Shown here: in pieces, positions 33,241-44,154 of the stretch
Layout of the letters: each line of letters begins with the position of its first letter
Numbering within the stretch: position 1 is the first letter of the stretch
Source of the DNA: Castor canadensis
Lineage: Eukaryota; Chordata; Mammalia; Rodentia; Castoridae
DNA length: 64,000 nucleotides
Assembly: GCF_047511655.1 (NCBI RefSeq)
Contig: NC_133397.1
Span: 40,624,001-40,688,000, forward strand
Reading direction: 5' to 3'
The notes under the pieces: generated by a model
The model's database searches: none
The model's input: only the letters and a program-made list of their open reading frames with translations
What the model was told of the DNA's origin: nothing
Made by a program: the position numbers and the translations under genes

Positions 33241-35389
33241 GGGTTGTTAAGATCTTAAAGAACCATGTTCCATGCTGCTGCCTACATTCCCTGTCTGTTA
33301 TGCTGCTGCTCTCCACACCCACCAAGGGACCTCGCTTCACAGACCCCATCCTAATTCTCATGGGGATGGGACAGCCAGAGCAGAACAGATGGCGGCTACT
33401 TAGAGAACGTTCTGGGTGGGGTGGGGGGTGTTCCTTTCCCTTCACCCATGAGCCATTGAAAGTCTTGTCATCTTCTTGGCAGCTAACAGGGTCTTCTTTT
33501 CTCTGAACCTCTCCTGCTTAATTCAGAGTCCCCTCTAAGCTATTCCTCCAAGGGCAGGGAGAAGACATCTGGTACCCCAGGCCTGGTGATGAGTCTTCAG
33601 AGAAACAAAGCTAACCTGAGTTGTCTCTCTCCAGCTCACAGTCTTGATCCCTTTCACCATCTGTTTCCCCCTCAGTAGCCAGACTAGAGTTTGTCCTGAG
33701 AAGGAGGGGAGTTGGAAATGGTGGCACAGGGGTTGTCATGCTTCTGAACCACATTGCTGGGGAAGCAAAGAGAACTGAAGTGTGGGCTAGAAACCCCAAG
33801 AAGCAGCCTCCTGGAAGATGAGGTGAACATGAGAACTGGGGCAGAGCCTCTGGGCCCTGGGCAGCACCCCAGAAGGGAAGGGCCAGGAGGTAGGATGCCT
33901 AGGGCCCATTCTAGAAAGAGCCTTGGGTACCCCAGTAGAGGTGAAGCTGGAGTTAGAGCGACTCCATGACTGCACCCACCTAAAGGGCAGGGGAGACCCA
34001 CATAAGAATGGACCCTGGAAGGGCTGCATGTTTCCCAAGATCAGAGAAGCAGGCTACTATGTTGGATTCTCAGAAGAATCCAGGTTGGAAGTCAACGGAA
34101 ACAGCTTGCTGACCTGTAGAATAACTTGGTGGTCAGCCACTCAATCAGAGAAGACTTTGTATCATTCTACGCCCTCGAGCCCTTTCCAAAAGCTAGCTAT
34201 GGTTTCTCAGAGCAGGGCATTGCTCCTAACCAAAGCTCAAGCTAATATGGAATTTGAGGCCATGTGTGTTGAAGAGTGCAAATCCATCCTGGCAGATTTT
34301 TCAGTTTCTATCTTGGGCATCCTCAGGCTGAATGATGAGGTGCTCTTCCCCACCTCCACTCTCTGTCTTTACCCCCCCACACCTTCCCCCCACACCCATT
34401 TCAGAATAGGTTCTTTTCCTGCTGCAGTCTCTGCCTCCTCCTCTTCCTTCTCCACCACCTTCCCTCTCAGCAGGAGCACACCAGGACATGAAAATGTTAC
34501 TACAGGAGCCTCTTGGCCACAGGCTCTGGTTTCTCAGTAGTGAATGCAAACCTGGCCACAAAGTCAATACTACCCTGAGCCTGTTTCTTGGTCACACCAT
34601 GTCTAATGTAACCCAAGAAATGATGCAATTGTGTCTCGCGGCCTCCACCCAAACTGTGCCCTGGGTCACCCTGGGGAGCTGAGGCTGCTGTTTTAGAAGA
34701 AGGCTAGCTCACTTTGTGCGAGTGGGGGCTGCTGATAGGGCCAGTTAGGCATTTTTGCTGCAGATGAGGGTATTTCTTTAGTCTGGTTCTCAAAGGATTC
34801 AGAGACTCTCAAAATGGTTCTTAGTTTGGAACAGTAGGTAAAATGAGAAATTGAAATGTTTGCCCTCTCACTGTTGCTCCCCAATGAGTTTCACGCCATT
34901 CTCATACAAGAGAGAATCCAGAGTCCATGAAGATTTGGGTTGAGCATTCTAAATGTGCAGTTCCTTGGACAACCACGGAGAGAAGACACAAGCAGGAGAC
35001 ATGATGTCACCTTCAGGGAGGCAACACTTCAGTTGTCTGGAGTGGAGAGAGGATGGATGGGGAGGATCACTGACCTTGAACTCCAAGAAGAGGCTGGGAC
35101 ACCCTTCTGGGACCCAGTCCAGGCTCTGTTTTGAAAGTGCAGTTCCAAAAGGGACACTGTTCAGATTTCAAGCTGCCAAATCCTGGAGACCCTGAGAGAG
35201 CCCAACCAAACAGCCCAGGTAGCATTTGGGCACTCTGTGCCTTCCTGAGATGACCAGGACCTCAAGGTCTAGAGACACTGTGGAGCCAGACCAAAGACAG
35301 CTCAAGGGCCACCAAGCCCAGCTTTCCCCAACCTCCCACGGAGGAGGACAGGAGAACAGGAGCCCCCACCCAGCCACCCACCAGCCTGA
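33241..35389. other. unique non-coding DNA
   Basis: No repeat family recognised. The longest frame in the window (205 codons, 33923-34540, plus) ends in a low-complexity Ser/Thr/Pro-rich part and shows no domain, so it is not called a gene. Confidence 0.45.
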
Positions 35390-35575
35390 GTCCCTGTAGC
35401 CCTTGGCAGGGTAATTAATGGCCAGCAAGCTAATGTGGCAGGAGCTCCCTCCTGACAGCAGAGCTAATAGGAAGTTTGCTAATGCAATTCATCACTTTAA
35501 GAAGCCATATGTCGGTGGGGATGAACACGTCTCTGCAGCAGCCAGTGGAATTGTCAGAGCAGAGCAGCCAGAAAC
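35390..35575. promoter_or_regulatory. candidate conserved non-coding element
   Basis: Repeat-free block with TAATTAATGG at 35412-35421, further TAAT cores at 35431, 35466 and 35480, and an ATTCATCACTTTAAG segment near 35488. The spacing of several homeodomain-type cores within 80 bp suggests an enhancer; this is inference. Confidence 0.4.
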
Positions 35576-35612
35576 TCTCGGGAGGCGGCGGGGGGGGGGG
35601 GCGAGGGGGGGA
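35576..35612 (+). repeat. G-rich tract with quadruplex potential
   Basis: Continuous G runs (about twelve and seven Gs) separated by short spacers, next to the candidate element above. Confidence 0.7.
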
Positions 35613-36810
35613 GGCTGATGTCTCCACTCAATCAGTGGTGCAATGCAGCAGGTGGGGGAAGGAGTGAGGGGAAGGGCGGGGCTGGGCTCCCTGGAAGCCA
35701 GTCTCTGCAGACCTGTTCTGAAGACCCATTAAGAACCAGATGGGCCCCAAGCTCTAGTCTCTGCCACCTTTGAACTGCGAGAAGCTGCATTTCAGTTCCT
35801 GCCGCAGTCTTAAGATAAGCGGCAGCTCTGCCTGCAGTGACGGCTGATCTGTCAAAGCCAGCCAGAGTCAACACATCAGACCCCACCTGCCCTCCCGCTG
35901 GATGGGTGCTTTTTCTCCCACAGACCTCTACAATGACATCATCCAAGACCAGAGCTACCAGCCCTGAGTCAGGCAGGGAAAGATTAGAAACCTTCTTCAG
36001 ACCCAGCAAGATCTCTGCTCCCAGTTGGGACAAAAGCTACTTGCTTTGAATAACCAATGTTTGGCAAAAACAAGGAGTGGTTTCTGCAAGGAGGTGAGGG
36101 GAGAAAGAAAGGCTGCCATTGCTGGCTTTTGCTTCAAATGCTCCCTGCAAACCACTTTCTCCAAAGCAAATTCAGACAGAAGCAAATGAAGCAAGTGTCC
36201 CCTATGGGAATGGAGTCCAGAGCTGCTTAGGAAGGCTGTGGGGAAGACAAAATGTCCACATGGCCGGACCCCTGCTTCTTCCTGAAGTAGTTCCATTCTC
36301 AATATTGGGAGTGAGAAGGGCTGGGGAGAAGAAGAAGGGAGGGCAAGTCACTAACACCCACCTGGTATCCACAATCCAACTTTCCTCTAAAGCAAAATTC
36401 GCTCCTAATAGTTCCCTGTCCTCTTAATTAATGGTTTGGAGTTTCAGTAGACACACTCGAGGAAGACAAAGCCCAGAGACCTGGGTGTTAAGCAGCAGCA
36501 AGAAGAAATGCTATGCCAGGGTCCTAGACGGCCCAAGGCACGAACCACCCCCAGAGGAGCAGGAGGCGCTATTTGCACCATGCCTTGCTGTTGAGGTTTG
36601 CTCAGCTAGTGACCGTGGGGATGGCAGGGTGCATGGACGAGCACATCGTAAGGACAACATCCAAGGTGACAGGAGAGGCCTGGCTCTGAGCAGGGGTTTA
36701 TAGTAAGCTTCTCCCCATCCAGGCCCCAGTGAATTGAGGCCATCTGTGTGCCACCCAAGGTCCCAAGGACCCTTTATATGGCCTTTACAGTGTGGTTTAT
36801 ATCTAAAGTC
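35613..36810. other. unique non-coding DNA, one terminal-exon-like stretch
   Basis: 35924 onward is preceded by a polypyrimidine tract and CAG ('gctttttctcccacag') and reads open from the ATG at 35933 to TGA at 36047-36049. It could be a terminal exon of an unannotated transcript; no protein family recognised. Confidence 0.3.
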
Positions 36811-36825
36811 CCATCCCCTTATTTA

Positions 36826-38049
36826 TTTATTTATTTATTTTTTCATTTTTCTTTTATTATTCATATGTGCATACAAGGATTGGTTCATTTCTCCCTACTG
36901 CCCCCACCCCTTCCCTAACCACCCACTCTGCCCCTTCCCTCTCCCCCCCCCTCAATACCCAGCAGAAACTATTTTGCCCTTATTTCTAATTTTGTTGTAG
37001 AGAGAGTATAAGCAATAATAGGCAGGAACAAGGGTTTTTGCTGGTTGAGATAAGGATAGCTATACAGGGCATTGACTCATATTGATTTCCTGTGCGTGGG
37101 TGTTACCTTCTAGGTTAATTCTTTTTGATCTAACCTTTTCTCTAGTACCTGTTCCCCTTTTCCTATTGGCCTCAGTTACTTTAAGGTATCTGCTTTAGTT
37201 TCTCTGCGTTAAGGGCAACAAATGCTAGCTAGTTTTTTAGGTGTCTTACCTATCCTCACCGCTCCCTTGTGTGCTCTCGCTTTTATCATGTGCTCAAAGT
37301 CCAATCCCCTTGTTGTGTTTGCCCTTGATCTAATGTCCACATATGAGGGAGAACATACGATTTTTGGTTTTTTGAGCCAGGCTAACCTCACTCAGAATGA
37401 TGTTCTCCAATTCCATCCATTTACCAGCAAATGATAACATTTCGTTCTTCTTCATGGTTGTATAAAATTCCATTGTGTATAGATACCACATTTTCTTAAT
37501 CCATTCGTCAGTGGTGGGACATCTTGGCTGTTTCCATAACTTGGCTATTGTGAATAGTGCCGCAATAAACATGGATGTGCAGGTGCCTCTGGAGTAACAG
37601 TCTTTTGGGTATATCCCCAAGAGTGGTATTGCTGGATCAAATGGTAGATCGATGTCCAGCTTTTTAAGTAGCCTCCAAATTTTTTTCCAGAGTGGTTGTA
37701 CTAGTCTACATTCCCACCAACAGTGTAAGAGGGTTCCTTTTTCCCCACATCCTCGCCAACACCTGTTGTTGGTGGTGTTGCTGATGATGGCTATTCTAAC
37801 AGGGGTGAGGTGGAATCTTAGTGTGGTTTTAATTTGCATTTCCTTTATTGCTAGAGATGGTGAGCATTTTTTCATGTGTTTTCTGGCCATTTGAATTTCT
37901 TCTTTTGAGAAAGTTCTGTTTAGTTCACATGCCCATTTCTTTATTGGTTCATTAGTTTTGGGAGAATTTAGTTTTTTAAGTTCCCTGTATATTCTGGTTA
38001 TCAGTCCTTTGTCTGATGTATAATTGGCAAATATTTTCTCCCACTCTGT
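36826..38049 (-). mobile_element. young LINE-1, 5'-truncated, with perfect TSDs
   Basis: About 1.2 kb of L1 on the minus strand: ORF2 3' part (38049 to 37330), then the full 3' UTR ending in an A/T-rich tail near 36830. The 3' UTR carries a G-rich tract (C-rich on plus, about 36905-36960) and a polyadenylation-type 'aataataaaag'. A perfect 15-bp target-site duplication, CCATCCCCTTATTTA, lies at 36811-36825 and 38050-38064. Its open frame, perfect TSD and close similarity to three other tails in the window point to recent retrotransposition. Confidence 0.92.
37330..38049 (-). pseudogene. LINE-1 ORF2 C-terminal fragment (5'-truncated)
   Basis: The frame is open from the truncation point to the stop, about 240 codons. 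L1 ORF2p carries endonuclease and reverse-transcriptase domains, which are both missing here. What remains is the C-terminal region: a '[20 protein letters not shown]' segment, the Cys-containing '[18 protein letters not shown]' motif typical of L1 ORF2, and the conserved '[12 protein letters not shown]' and '[21 protein letters not shown]' segments. No frameshift or internal stop is visible in this part. With no start, promoter or catalytic domain it cannot be functional. Confidence 0.93.
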
Positions 38050-38147
38050 CCATCCCCTTATTTAAAATTATTGTTTTTAAGTTTTTTCCCTGTTTCTTCT
38101 CCCATGTTTGTTTTTCCAAGTCAACCTTTTTGTTTGTTCGTTTTGTT

Positions 38148-38265
38148 GTTGGTTTGTTTGAGATGGGGTCTTTGCTGAATAGCTCAGGCTGGCCTGGAAC
38201 TGACCATCTTCCTGCCTCAGCCTCAGAATGCAGGCTTTCAACACCATGTCCAGCACTCCAAATCA
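38148..38265 (-). repeat. B1-like SINE, inverted
   Basis: 'gagatggggtctttgctgaatagctcaggctggcc' and 'cctgcctcagcctcagaatgc'. It lies about 80 bp beyond the L1's 5' end. Confidence 0.75.
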
Positions 38266-39282
38266 GTCTTAGTACCATTTCTGCCAAATTCTAAAGGACA
38301 ATCCTGTTGCTATTTGGCTGGGTCTGCACCGAATTAATAGAGGAAAGTTTCACCTTGTAGGGAGGCAAAATTTTTATGTCTCCCCTCTTAGGGATTTTAG
38401 CTGAGCCTGCAAATTAAAGTGACACAAGATAAATTAAAAAGGGAACACATACAAAGTTATTTAACGTAAGTTTTATGTGACTCAGGAGCCCTCATAAATA
38501 AATTAAGAGCCAAAAATCGGTTTGAGTTGAACACTTATACACTGAATTGGACAAAGAGTTTCACAAAGTGAACTAAAAATGTGATAAGGAGAGGGGCTTG
38601 GGTGGAGGTAGCTAACTGTGGAGAAGTCACTAGAAAATGAGGGTTAATTTACAAGGTTGGTGTGTACAGGGGTGGTTCAGCCTTGACTCTTGTCCCTGGT
38701 GACAAGAACGTCACATTCCTCCTAGTAGATGGGGGCTGTTATCTCTTCTGTTCAGGAGCAAACAGAGGGTATCAGAGTATCCTTCTTGCACCAGCTATTT
38801 TTTGAGTCTTTAGCTCAAAATAATCTTTATGCCAAAGTGGCAAATTTGGAAGTAGCAAATTCTGCTACCCCTTAATGTTTACAAATTTGACCTTTTCAAT
38901 TCAAGTTAGATTTTTCCACTTAAATAAAATCTTGCTGTCTAAGTACTTTTAAAAACTCCATATATAGGCTCTGAAGGCTGGGCAAAAAGCCTGTGAAATC
39001 ATACCTGCTAAGGGGGCAAAGCATTTCCTCTTCCTTGACTGGTAAGTCAATTACTTTTTGAGAAGAGCCTTCCCAGGTGCCTTAACTTAAATCAAAAGGC
39101 ACTGGGACAGCCACCTCAACCAAGACCCTAGGTCCTGGGGTCTCCCATATTCTGGTTCCAAGTTACCCAGGATTCTATTCAAGGTCAACCAGAACACCCC
39201 TCACTTTTACCTAGTCAGCAGTGAGTGAATCAACAGAGGGAGGAGAACCAAGGAAGGTGATGGGGCTTAGAAAATAACACTT
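38266..39282. other. unique non-coding DNA
   Basis: Nothing recognised; AT-rich in 38400-38600. Confidence 0.45.
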
Positions 39283-39618
39283 TTTTTTGATGGGGGGGGT
39301 GGTTTGAACTCAGGACCTTGTACTTGCTAGACAAGCACTACCACTTGAGCACTTGAGCCACACTCCCAGCCCTTTTTGCTTTAGATTACTTTTTCAGATA
39401 GGGTCTCGTGCTTTTTGCCCAAGCTGACCTGGGTCCTCCATCCTCCTATGTGTGCCTCCTTGTAGTTGGTACAGCCATGTACCATTATACCCAGATTTTT
39501 TGTTGACATGGGGGTCTCCCTAATTTTTTTGCCTGATATGGCCTTAAACCAAGATTGTCGTACCTATGCAGGTAATCCTAGTTGGGATTACAGACAAGAG
39601 CCATCTTTAACCTTCTTC
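39283..39618 (-). repeat. three-part SINE (7SL-7SL-ID), inverted
   Basis: On the plus strand the order is inverted ID ('ggtttgaactcaggaccttg' to 'gccacactcccagcc'), inverted 7SL unit 1 ('agatagggtctcgtgctttttgccc' to 'gccatgtaccattatacccag') and inverted 7SL unit 2 ('gacatgggggtctccc' to 'gggattacagacaagagcc'). Transcribed orientation is therefore 7SL-7SL-ID, one more 7SL unit than B1-dID. It contains a small internal duplication CACTTGAG at 39341-39356. Confidence 0.7.
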
Positions 39619-39695
39619 TGCCTTCTCCTCCCCCCTCCCCCCCATCCTGCCACCCAACCAAAAAGAAAAAAAAAAATTTGCCCTGATGACACTTA

Positions 39696-40083
39696 TGTTA
39701 GCTACTTTTCTCATTGCTGTGACCAAATACCTGACAAAACAACCTAAAAAGAGGAAAGATTTATTTTGGCTCATGGTTTCAGAGAGTTCAGTCTGTGGTT
39801 ACTTGGCTCCATGTTTCTGGGCCTGATGTTAGGCAGAAAGTCTTGACAGCAGGAGCATGTGGCAGAGGAGGTTGTTTATCTTATGGTGGACAGGAAGCAG
39901 AGAGAGAGAGAGGAAAGGACCAGAGAGAAGGTACAACCTTCAAAGCCATGCCCCAGCGACCCACTTCCTCCAAATAGGCCCAGCCTCCTAAAGTTTCCAA
40001 AACCTCCCAAAATAACACTGCCAACTGGACCCAAGTGTTCAGCGCATAACTTGTGGGGGACATTTCATACTCAAACCATAACA
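39696..40083 (-). mobile_element. MaLR LTR (THE1/MST/ORR1-like), complete
   Basis: On the minus strand the element starts 'tgttatggtttgagtatgaaatgtc' and ends '-gagaaaagtagctaaca', the standard TG...CA ends of the class, with 'gagccaaaataaatctttcc' (AATAAA) near the 3' end. About 388 bp. Solo LTR, non-coding. I cannot identify a clean TSD. Confidence 0.8.
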
Positions 40084-40295
40084 GCTCTCATGTGACAGGT
40101 GTCTGCTCTATACCCAGAGAAAAAGAATGAAGACACAGAAGTGCAGAGAACAATCTGAAGAAACAGGCCTCACTGTGTTCCCCTCTGTGTTATAATTAAT
40201 TGATCAGACACTTTTTGTGTAATCATGCCATTCATTCAACCTAAGCACAAAGATAATTTTCCCCAGGTCTTTGAGTCTTCATTCTTTTTGTTTGC

Positions 40296-40418
40296 TTGTT
40301 TTGTTTTGGGGACAGGGTCTTGCTATGTAACCCAGGCTTGAAAGCTGAAACTTGAAATCCTCCTGCCTCAGTCTCCTGAGTGCTGGGATTACAGGTGTGC
40401 ACAACCATGCCTGACCTT
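40296..40418 (-). repeat. B1-like SINE, inverted
   Basis: 'ggggacagggtcttgctatgtaacccaggc' and 'gtgctgggattacaggtgtgcacaaccatgcc'. Includes a small internal variation around 'ttgaaagctgaaacttgaaatcc'. Confidence 0.8.
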
Positions 40419-40789
40419 GGTCCTTCATTTCTGAAAGTTCCAGTGTCGCATAATATTTTGGTGAAATCACTTTGTCCCACTTTTCTCCCACTAGTCTATA
40501 TTTGGAGATGTCAGCCTTGAACTTAGTGATGGGTGAGAAAAGAATTGCTTTTTCTCCCCTAGCAAGGTAAAAGGTAAAGTCCTTGCTTTTAAGACACATA
40601 GAAAGAGGTCAACTTGAGAACAGTTGCTGGTGCCAAGGAAAATCCTGCCTGCCCCAGATTCTCCTCACATAACCCCTCTGCAGGGTGGGTTTCACAGGTG
40701 GGCCACAGGGTCCACACTGCAGTCACACAGGGTCTCCTAGATGGTCCTTGTACTTGGTTTAATACTCTCCTATCACCATGTTGGAATTC

Positions 40790-41055
40790 TTTGTTTTATT
40801 GTTGGTACTAGGATTTGAACTCAAGGCCTCAAGCTTGCTAAGCAGGCACTATACAACTTTCGCTTTAGTTATTTTTTGGATAGGATCTCTGGTTTTTTGC
40901 TTGAGTAGCTGGGATTATATATGCACCACTACACCTTGCTTATTAGATGGAGGTCCAACTAACTATATGGCTGAGCTGGCCTTGAACTGAGATCCTCTAG
41001 ATCTCCACCTCCTGCGTAGCTGGGACTACAGCTGTGTACCACCATCCTCCACTAT
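40790..41055 (-). repeat. three-part SINE (7SL-7SL-ID), inverted, second copy
   Basis: Same order as 39283: inverted ID ('ttggtactaggatttgaactc'), inverted 7SL unit 1 with an internal deletion ('tttttggataggatctctgg' then 'gtagctgggattatatatgc'), and inverted 7SL unit 2 ('ggctgagctggccttgaactg' to 'gtagctgggactacagctgtgtaccacc'). Confidence 0.7.
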
Positions 41056-41879
41056 ATTGGAATTCTTGATTTTGAACAAGGACCCCCACATTTTAATTTT
41101 GTACTAGGCCTATAAATTATATAGGTTCCCTGCCTCCTGACAGTAAGGAGTCAAGGTCACACTCTGGCTGGCCTAAGGGGTCAGCTTTAAAGCCCAGGCA
41201 AAGCTAGGTGCAAAGCTAGGCTCTTTGGCAGCCTCTGCTGTGAGTCCCACCTCCTCTCCTCATCCAGCAGCAGGCCAGGCCTCACTTCCACCTACAAATA
41301 GACCTGGCTGATCGATTTTTAAGGGGACACCTCACAAGAGACCCAAGGTTCCCTTCACCAGCTCCTCCTCCTGGCCTGCCTCCCAGGGACTGAGAGCAAA
41401 CCCTTAGCACACCTGCTGGCTGCTGTCTGGACTACCTCAGACACAGGCCTGTTCAGTGTTCCACAGTTCAGACCCCAGCCTGCACTGTCTTTCCAGCGGC
41501 CTCTGGGTGTCCAGGCCAGCAGGAGAGAACACTCCACATCACTAGCACATCCTGCCTCCCAGGCCAGAGGAAGTCCCCTCACAGGAGAATCTGTTCCAGG
41601 GCTACTTAGCCACCCAGCCATGCAGTCAGGGGCGGGGGTTTGGGGAGAGGGGAGTGGTAGGTTCCAGCCCCAAAACTCAGGGCCCCACCTTGTTCAGTTC
41701 CTTCAGCCAGGTGTTTGGAGTCAGATTGAGGAATAAAGGTGGCAGAACACTGCCAGGAGAGCAGAGGCCAGGGGGCACTCCCCATGGACACCCCCTTCTC
41801 TAGGATGCCTTTCCTCCAAAGGACTCTGGAAGGATTTGGGCAGCAAGAGAAGGGCTCATTTGTAATCTCCCAATTGTAG
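41056..41879. other. unique non-coding DNA
   Basis: Nothing recognised. Small minus-strand frames at 41355-41791 are unsupported. Confidence 0.45.
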
Positions 41880-42035
41880 AGGTAGCAGCGATCTGTTTAA
41901 TTCCATCCATCCATCGATGCATTCATCCCTTCACTAACTGATCACTTATTAAAGGCTTATTCAGGGACTGACTGTGTTCAATGCCATGAGGACTGCTGAG
42001 AGTGTGGCCTCCAGAAGCTTAGAATCTAGATGGGT
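41880..42035 (-). mobile_element. L2 LINE 3' end
   Basis: 'ttcatcccttcactaactgatcacttatt', 'agaagcttagaatctagatggg' fit inverted L2, preceded by CATC repeats. Confidence 0.5.
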
Positions 42036-42189
42036 TGAGGGAAAAGGATTGCTTTTTCTTGACATAGAGAACAAAATTATATTGGTGAATCTGTCTGAGG
42101 GGGCTATGGGAGGTGGGAGAGAGAAAGAAAATGTTAGAGAATGAAAAATACTGAAACCACCATCTACATATGAATATAATATGATGCAC

Positions 42190-43293
42190 TGTGAAAGGGG
42201 CGCTGTTTCTCGCCCTCCCTCCCTTGCTGGAGCAGGTTTTCTCTCTCGGTCCTTGGTTATTACTGAACCTAACTGGGTTTAACTGGAGCCGACTGGAGAT
42301 TTTAGAAAAGGTACAGGATAGACAGACAGACAGAAAAAAAATTGGGGTCAGGCATGTTGTACGCTTGGCTGGAGACGCACAACCCTCATTGCTTCTCTTC
42401 TCTATCTTGATTCTTTAAGGCCTTTCTTCTTGCAGTTCTTTAAAACCTCACTTCTAAAGCCTTCTTTAAAACCTTGCTTAAAACCTCTTTCCTTAGACTC
42501 ACTCTGTCCCATGTTTGCTCTCAGCTTATCGTTAGCTTAATTGCTCTTAAAGTCTTCCCCCCGCCCCGCCCCCCGCCCCAGGCTTGCACTGCCCCATCTC
42601 TCTTTAGCTCTCTCAAAGCCTCGGTTCTCACTTGCAAACCCGCAGCTACAACCTGCATATGCATAACTCTTAAAGTCTCTGTCCTTAGACTCGCACAGTG
42701 CACTAGCCTGTGTTCTCTTTGGCTTTTCTTTAGCTTTAGCTTTTCTAAGGCCTATGTATGAAGTTTTCTCAGCTTTGCTTTCTGAAGCTTATGTTAAAGT
42801 TCTCAGTGCAGACTTTCTATCAACCCCTCTTTAGCATTTTCCCTTCAACTGTTCTTTCCCTTCAGCAATTTTTCCCTTTTCCCTTTAGCATTTTCCCTTC
42901 TACAATTCTTTTCCCTTCAGCAATTTTTGCCCTTCATAATTCTTTTCCCTTCCAAAAGCTTCCCACACCAAAAATCCCTAAAAAACCCAAGTAAAGCCCC
43001 AAAAGGCAAAAGCAAAATCCCCTCTTCCTCCTTCAGGGTCTTTTATAGCAGCAAACAGGGTGGAGCCATGGGAAGGTGTGTGACATTGCCACAGGAGAAA
43101 CCTGTGTTCCTGCTTCTCTGAACACAGTTCAGGAGACTCAGCTGCTCTGCCTTTCCCTGGCTTGTGGCTGGGGCTGTGCCTATCTCGGCCTACAGGTTAA
43201 AGCAATTAACTGCATCTGGCCTTGCTTGTGTCCAGCTCTCACAGGCTTTAATCTACTCCCCACAGCACTGTACTGTAATATTAGGGGAGCATG
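42190..43293 (-). mobile_element. probable solo LTR of an endogenous retrovirus
   Basis: About 1.1 kb with sharp edges inside the old L1 3' UTR. On the minus strand it has a good TATA box (TATAAAAG, 43047-43040), about 245 bp from one end, followed by a long purine-rich leader. The leader holds a 54-bp tandem repeat (42829-42882 and 42883-42936 on plus) and a GC-rich patch at 42556-42582. Layout suggests U3-promoter then R/U5. No coding sequence, primer-binding site or poly-purine tract is visible, so a solo LTR is preferred. I see no clean target duplication, and the retroviral class is unassigned. Confidence 0.5.
43040..43047 (-). promoter_or_regulatory. TATA box of the probable LTR
   Basis: TATAAAAG on the minus strand, within 'gctgctataaaagaccctg'. 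In an LTR, transcription would start about 25-30 bp downstream, near 43010-43015. No evidence of activity. Confidence 0.5.
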
Positions 43294-43659
43294 GTGATAG
43301 AGAATGAGAAAGTAATGGGGTGGGGGTTAATTTGATAAAAGCATGATATATACAGATCTGAAGCACCAAGGTGAACCCCCCCCTTGGACTATCAATATAC
43401 ACTTAATTTAACAAAATGAAGGGCAGGAGGGAAAAATAAATCTTTTGTGTGTGGGGGGGGTAGCAGTGGGAGGGGTGTGGGCACAAGGAAAGGGGGAATG
43501 AGGGTGTATATGGGGGATGTGTTTTATATTTACATATGAAAATAAAAGAATAAAGCCTGCTGAAATTGTTCTAAAAGCAGGGGGAGGTTGGAAGAGGAGG
43601 ACAATGGAAGGGGCAAATCTAACTAAGGTATAAGTACGTACGTAAATATCACAAGGTGT

Positions 43660-44154
43660 AATCAATGTGAGTCAATGCCCTGTATAGCTATCCTTATCTC
43701 AACCAGCAAAACCCCTTGTTCCTTCCTATTATTGCTTATACTCTCTCTACAACAAAATTAGAGATAAGGGCAAAATAGTTTCTGCTGGGTATTGAGGGGG
43801 GGGAGCAGGAGGGGGTGGAGTGGGTGGTAAGGGAGGGGGTGGGGGCAGGGGGGAGAAATGAACCAAGCCTTGTATGCACATATGAATAATAAAAGAAAAA
43901 AGAAAAAAAAAAACTAAATAGAAGAACAAAATCTGTTGAAATTGTTCTAAGGAGGGGAGAAGACAAGAGGGAGAATGATGGAGGGTGTAACTCTAAGAAA
44001 TATTGTAAGCACATATGTAAATATCATGATGTATCCCCTGTACAACTACTGTATGCTAATAAAAAATTTTAGAAAGGATGTATTCTATATGATTCTACTA
44101 TGTAACATTTTTTGAAATGATAAAATTATTGAAATGAAAAAAAAAAAAAAAAAA
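43660..44154 (+). mobile_element. young LINE-1 tail with 3'-transduction-like second tail
   Basis: Unit bounded by the duplication ACAAGGTGT (43651-43659 and 44155-44163). It holds a 5'-truncated young L1 3' UTR (43660 to about 43890, with G-rich tract 43795-43855) ending in a first A-rich tail (about 43881-43912). About 225 bp of older L1-type sequence follows ('tctgttgaaattgttctaagg', 'tacaactactgtatgctaataaaa', then AT-rich text), ending in a second poly-A (about 44137-44155). L1, A-tail, extra sequence, A-tail within one TSD pair is the hallmark of 3' transduction. Confidence 0.6.

Noticed and set aside
33923-34540. 205-codon plus-strand open frame, the longest in the window
   Set aside because: No recognisable domain, ends in low-complexity Ser/Thr/Pro-rich sequence, starts in an unremarkable context and lacks splice signals. 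Frames of this size are expected by chance in 64 kb of GC-moderate DNA.
37652-37894. 80-codon plus-strand frame within the young L1
   Set aside because: Antisense shadow of L1 ORF2.
39696-40083. TSD for the MaLR LTR
   Set aside because: Flanks do not match well enough to claim a duplication.
42474-42761. 95-codon frame in a pyrimidine-rich region
   Set aside because: Lies antisense in the LTR-like block's repetitive leader; no protein similarity recognised.
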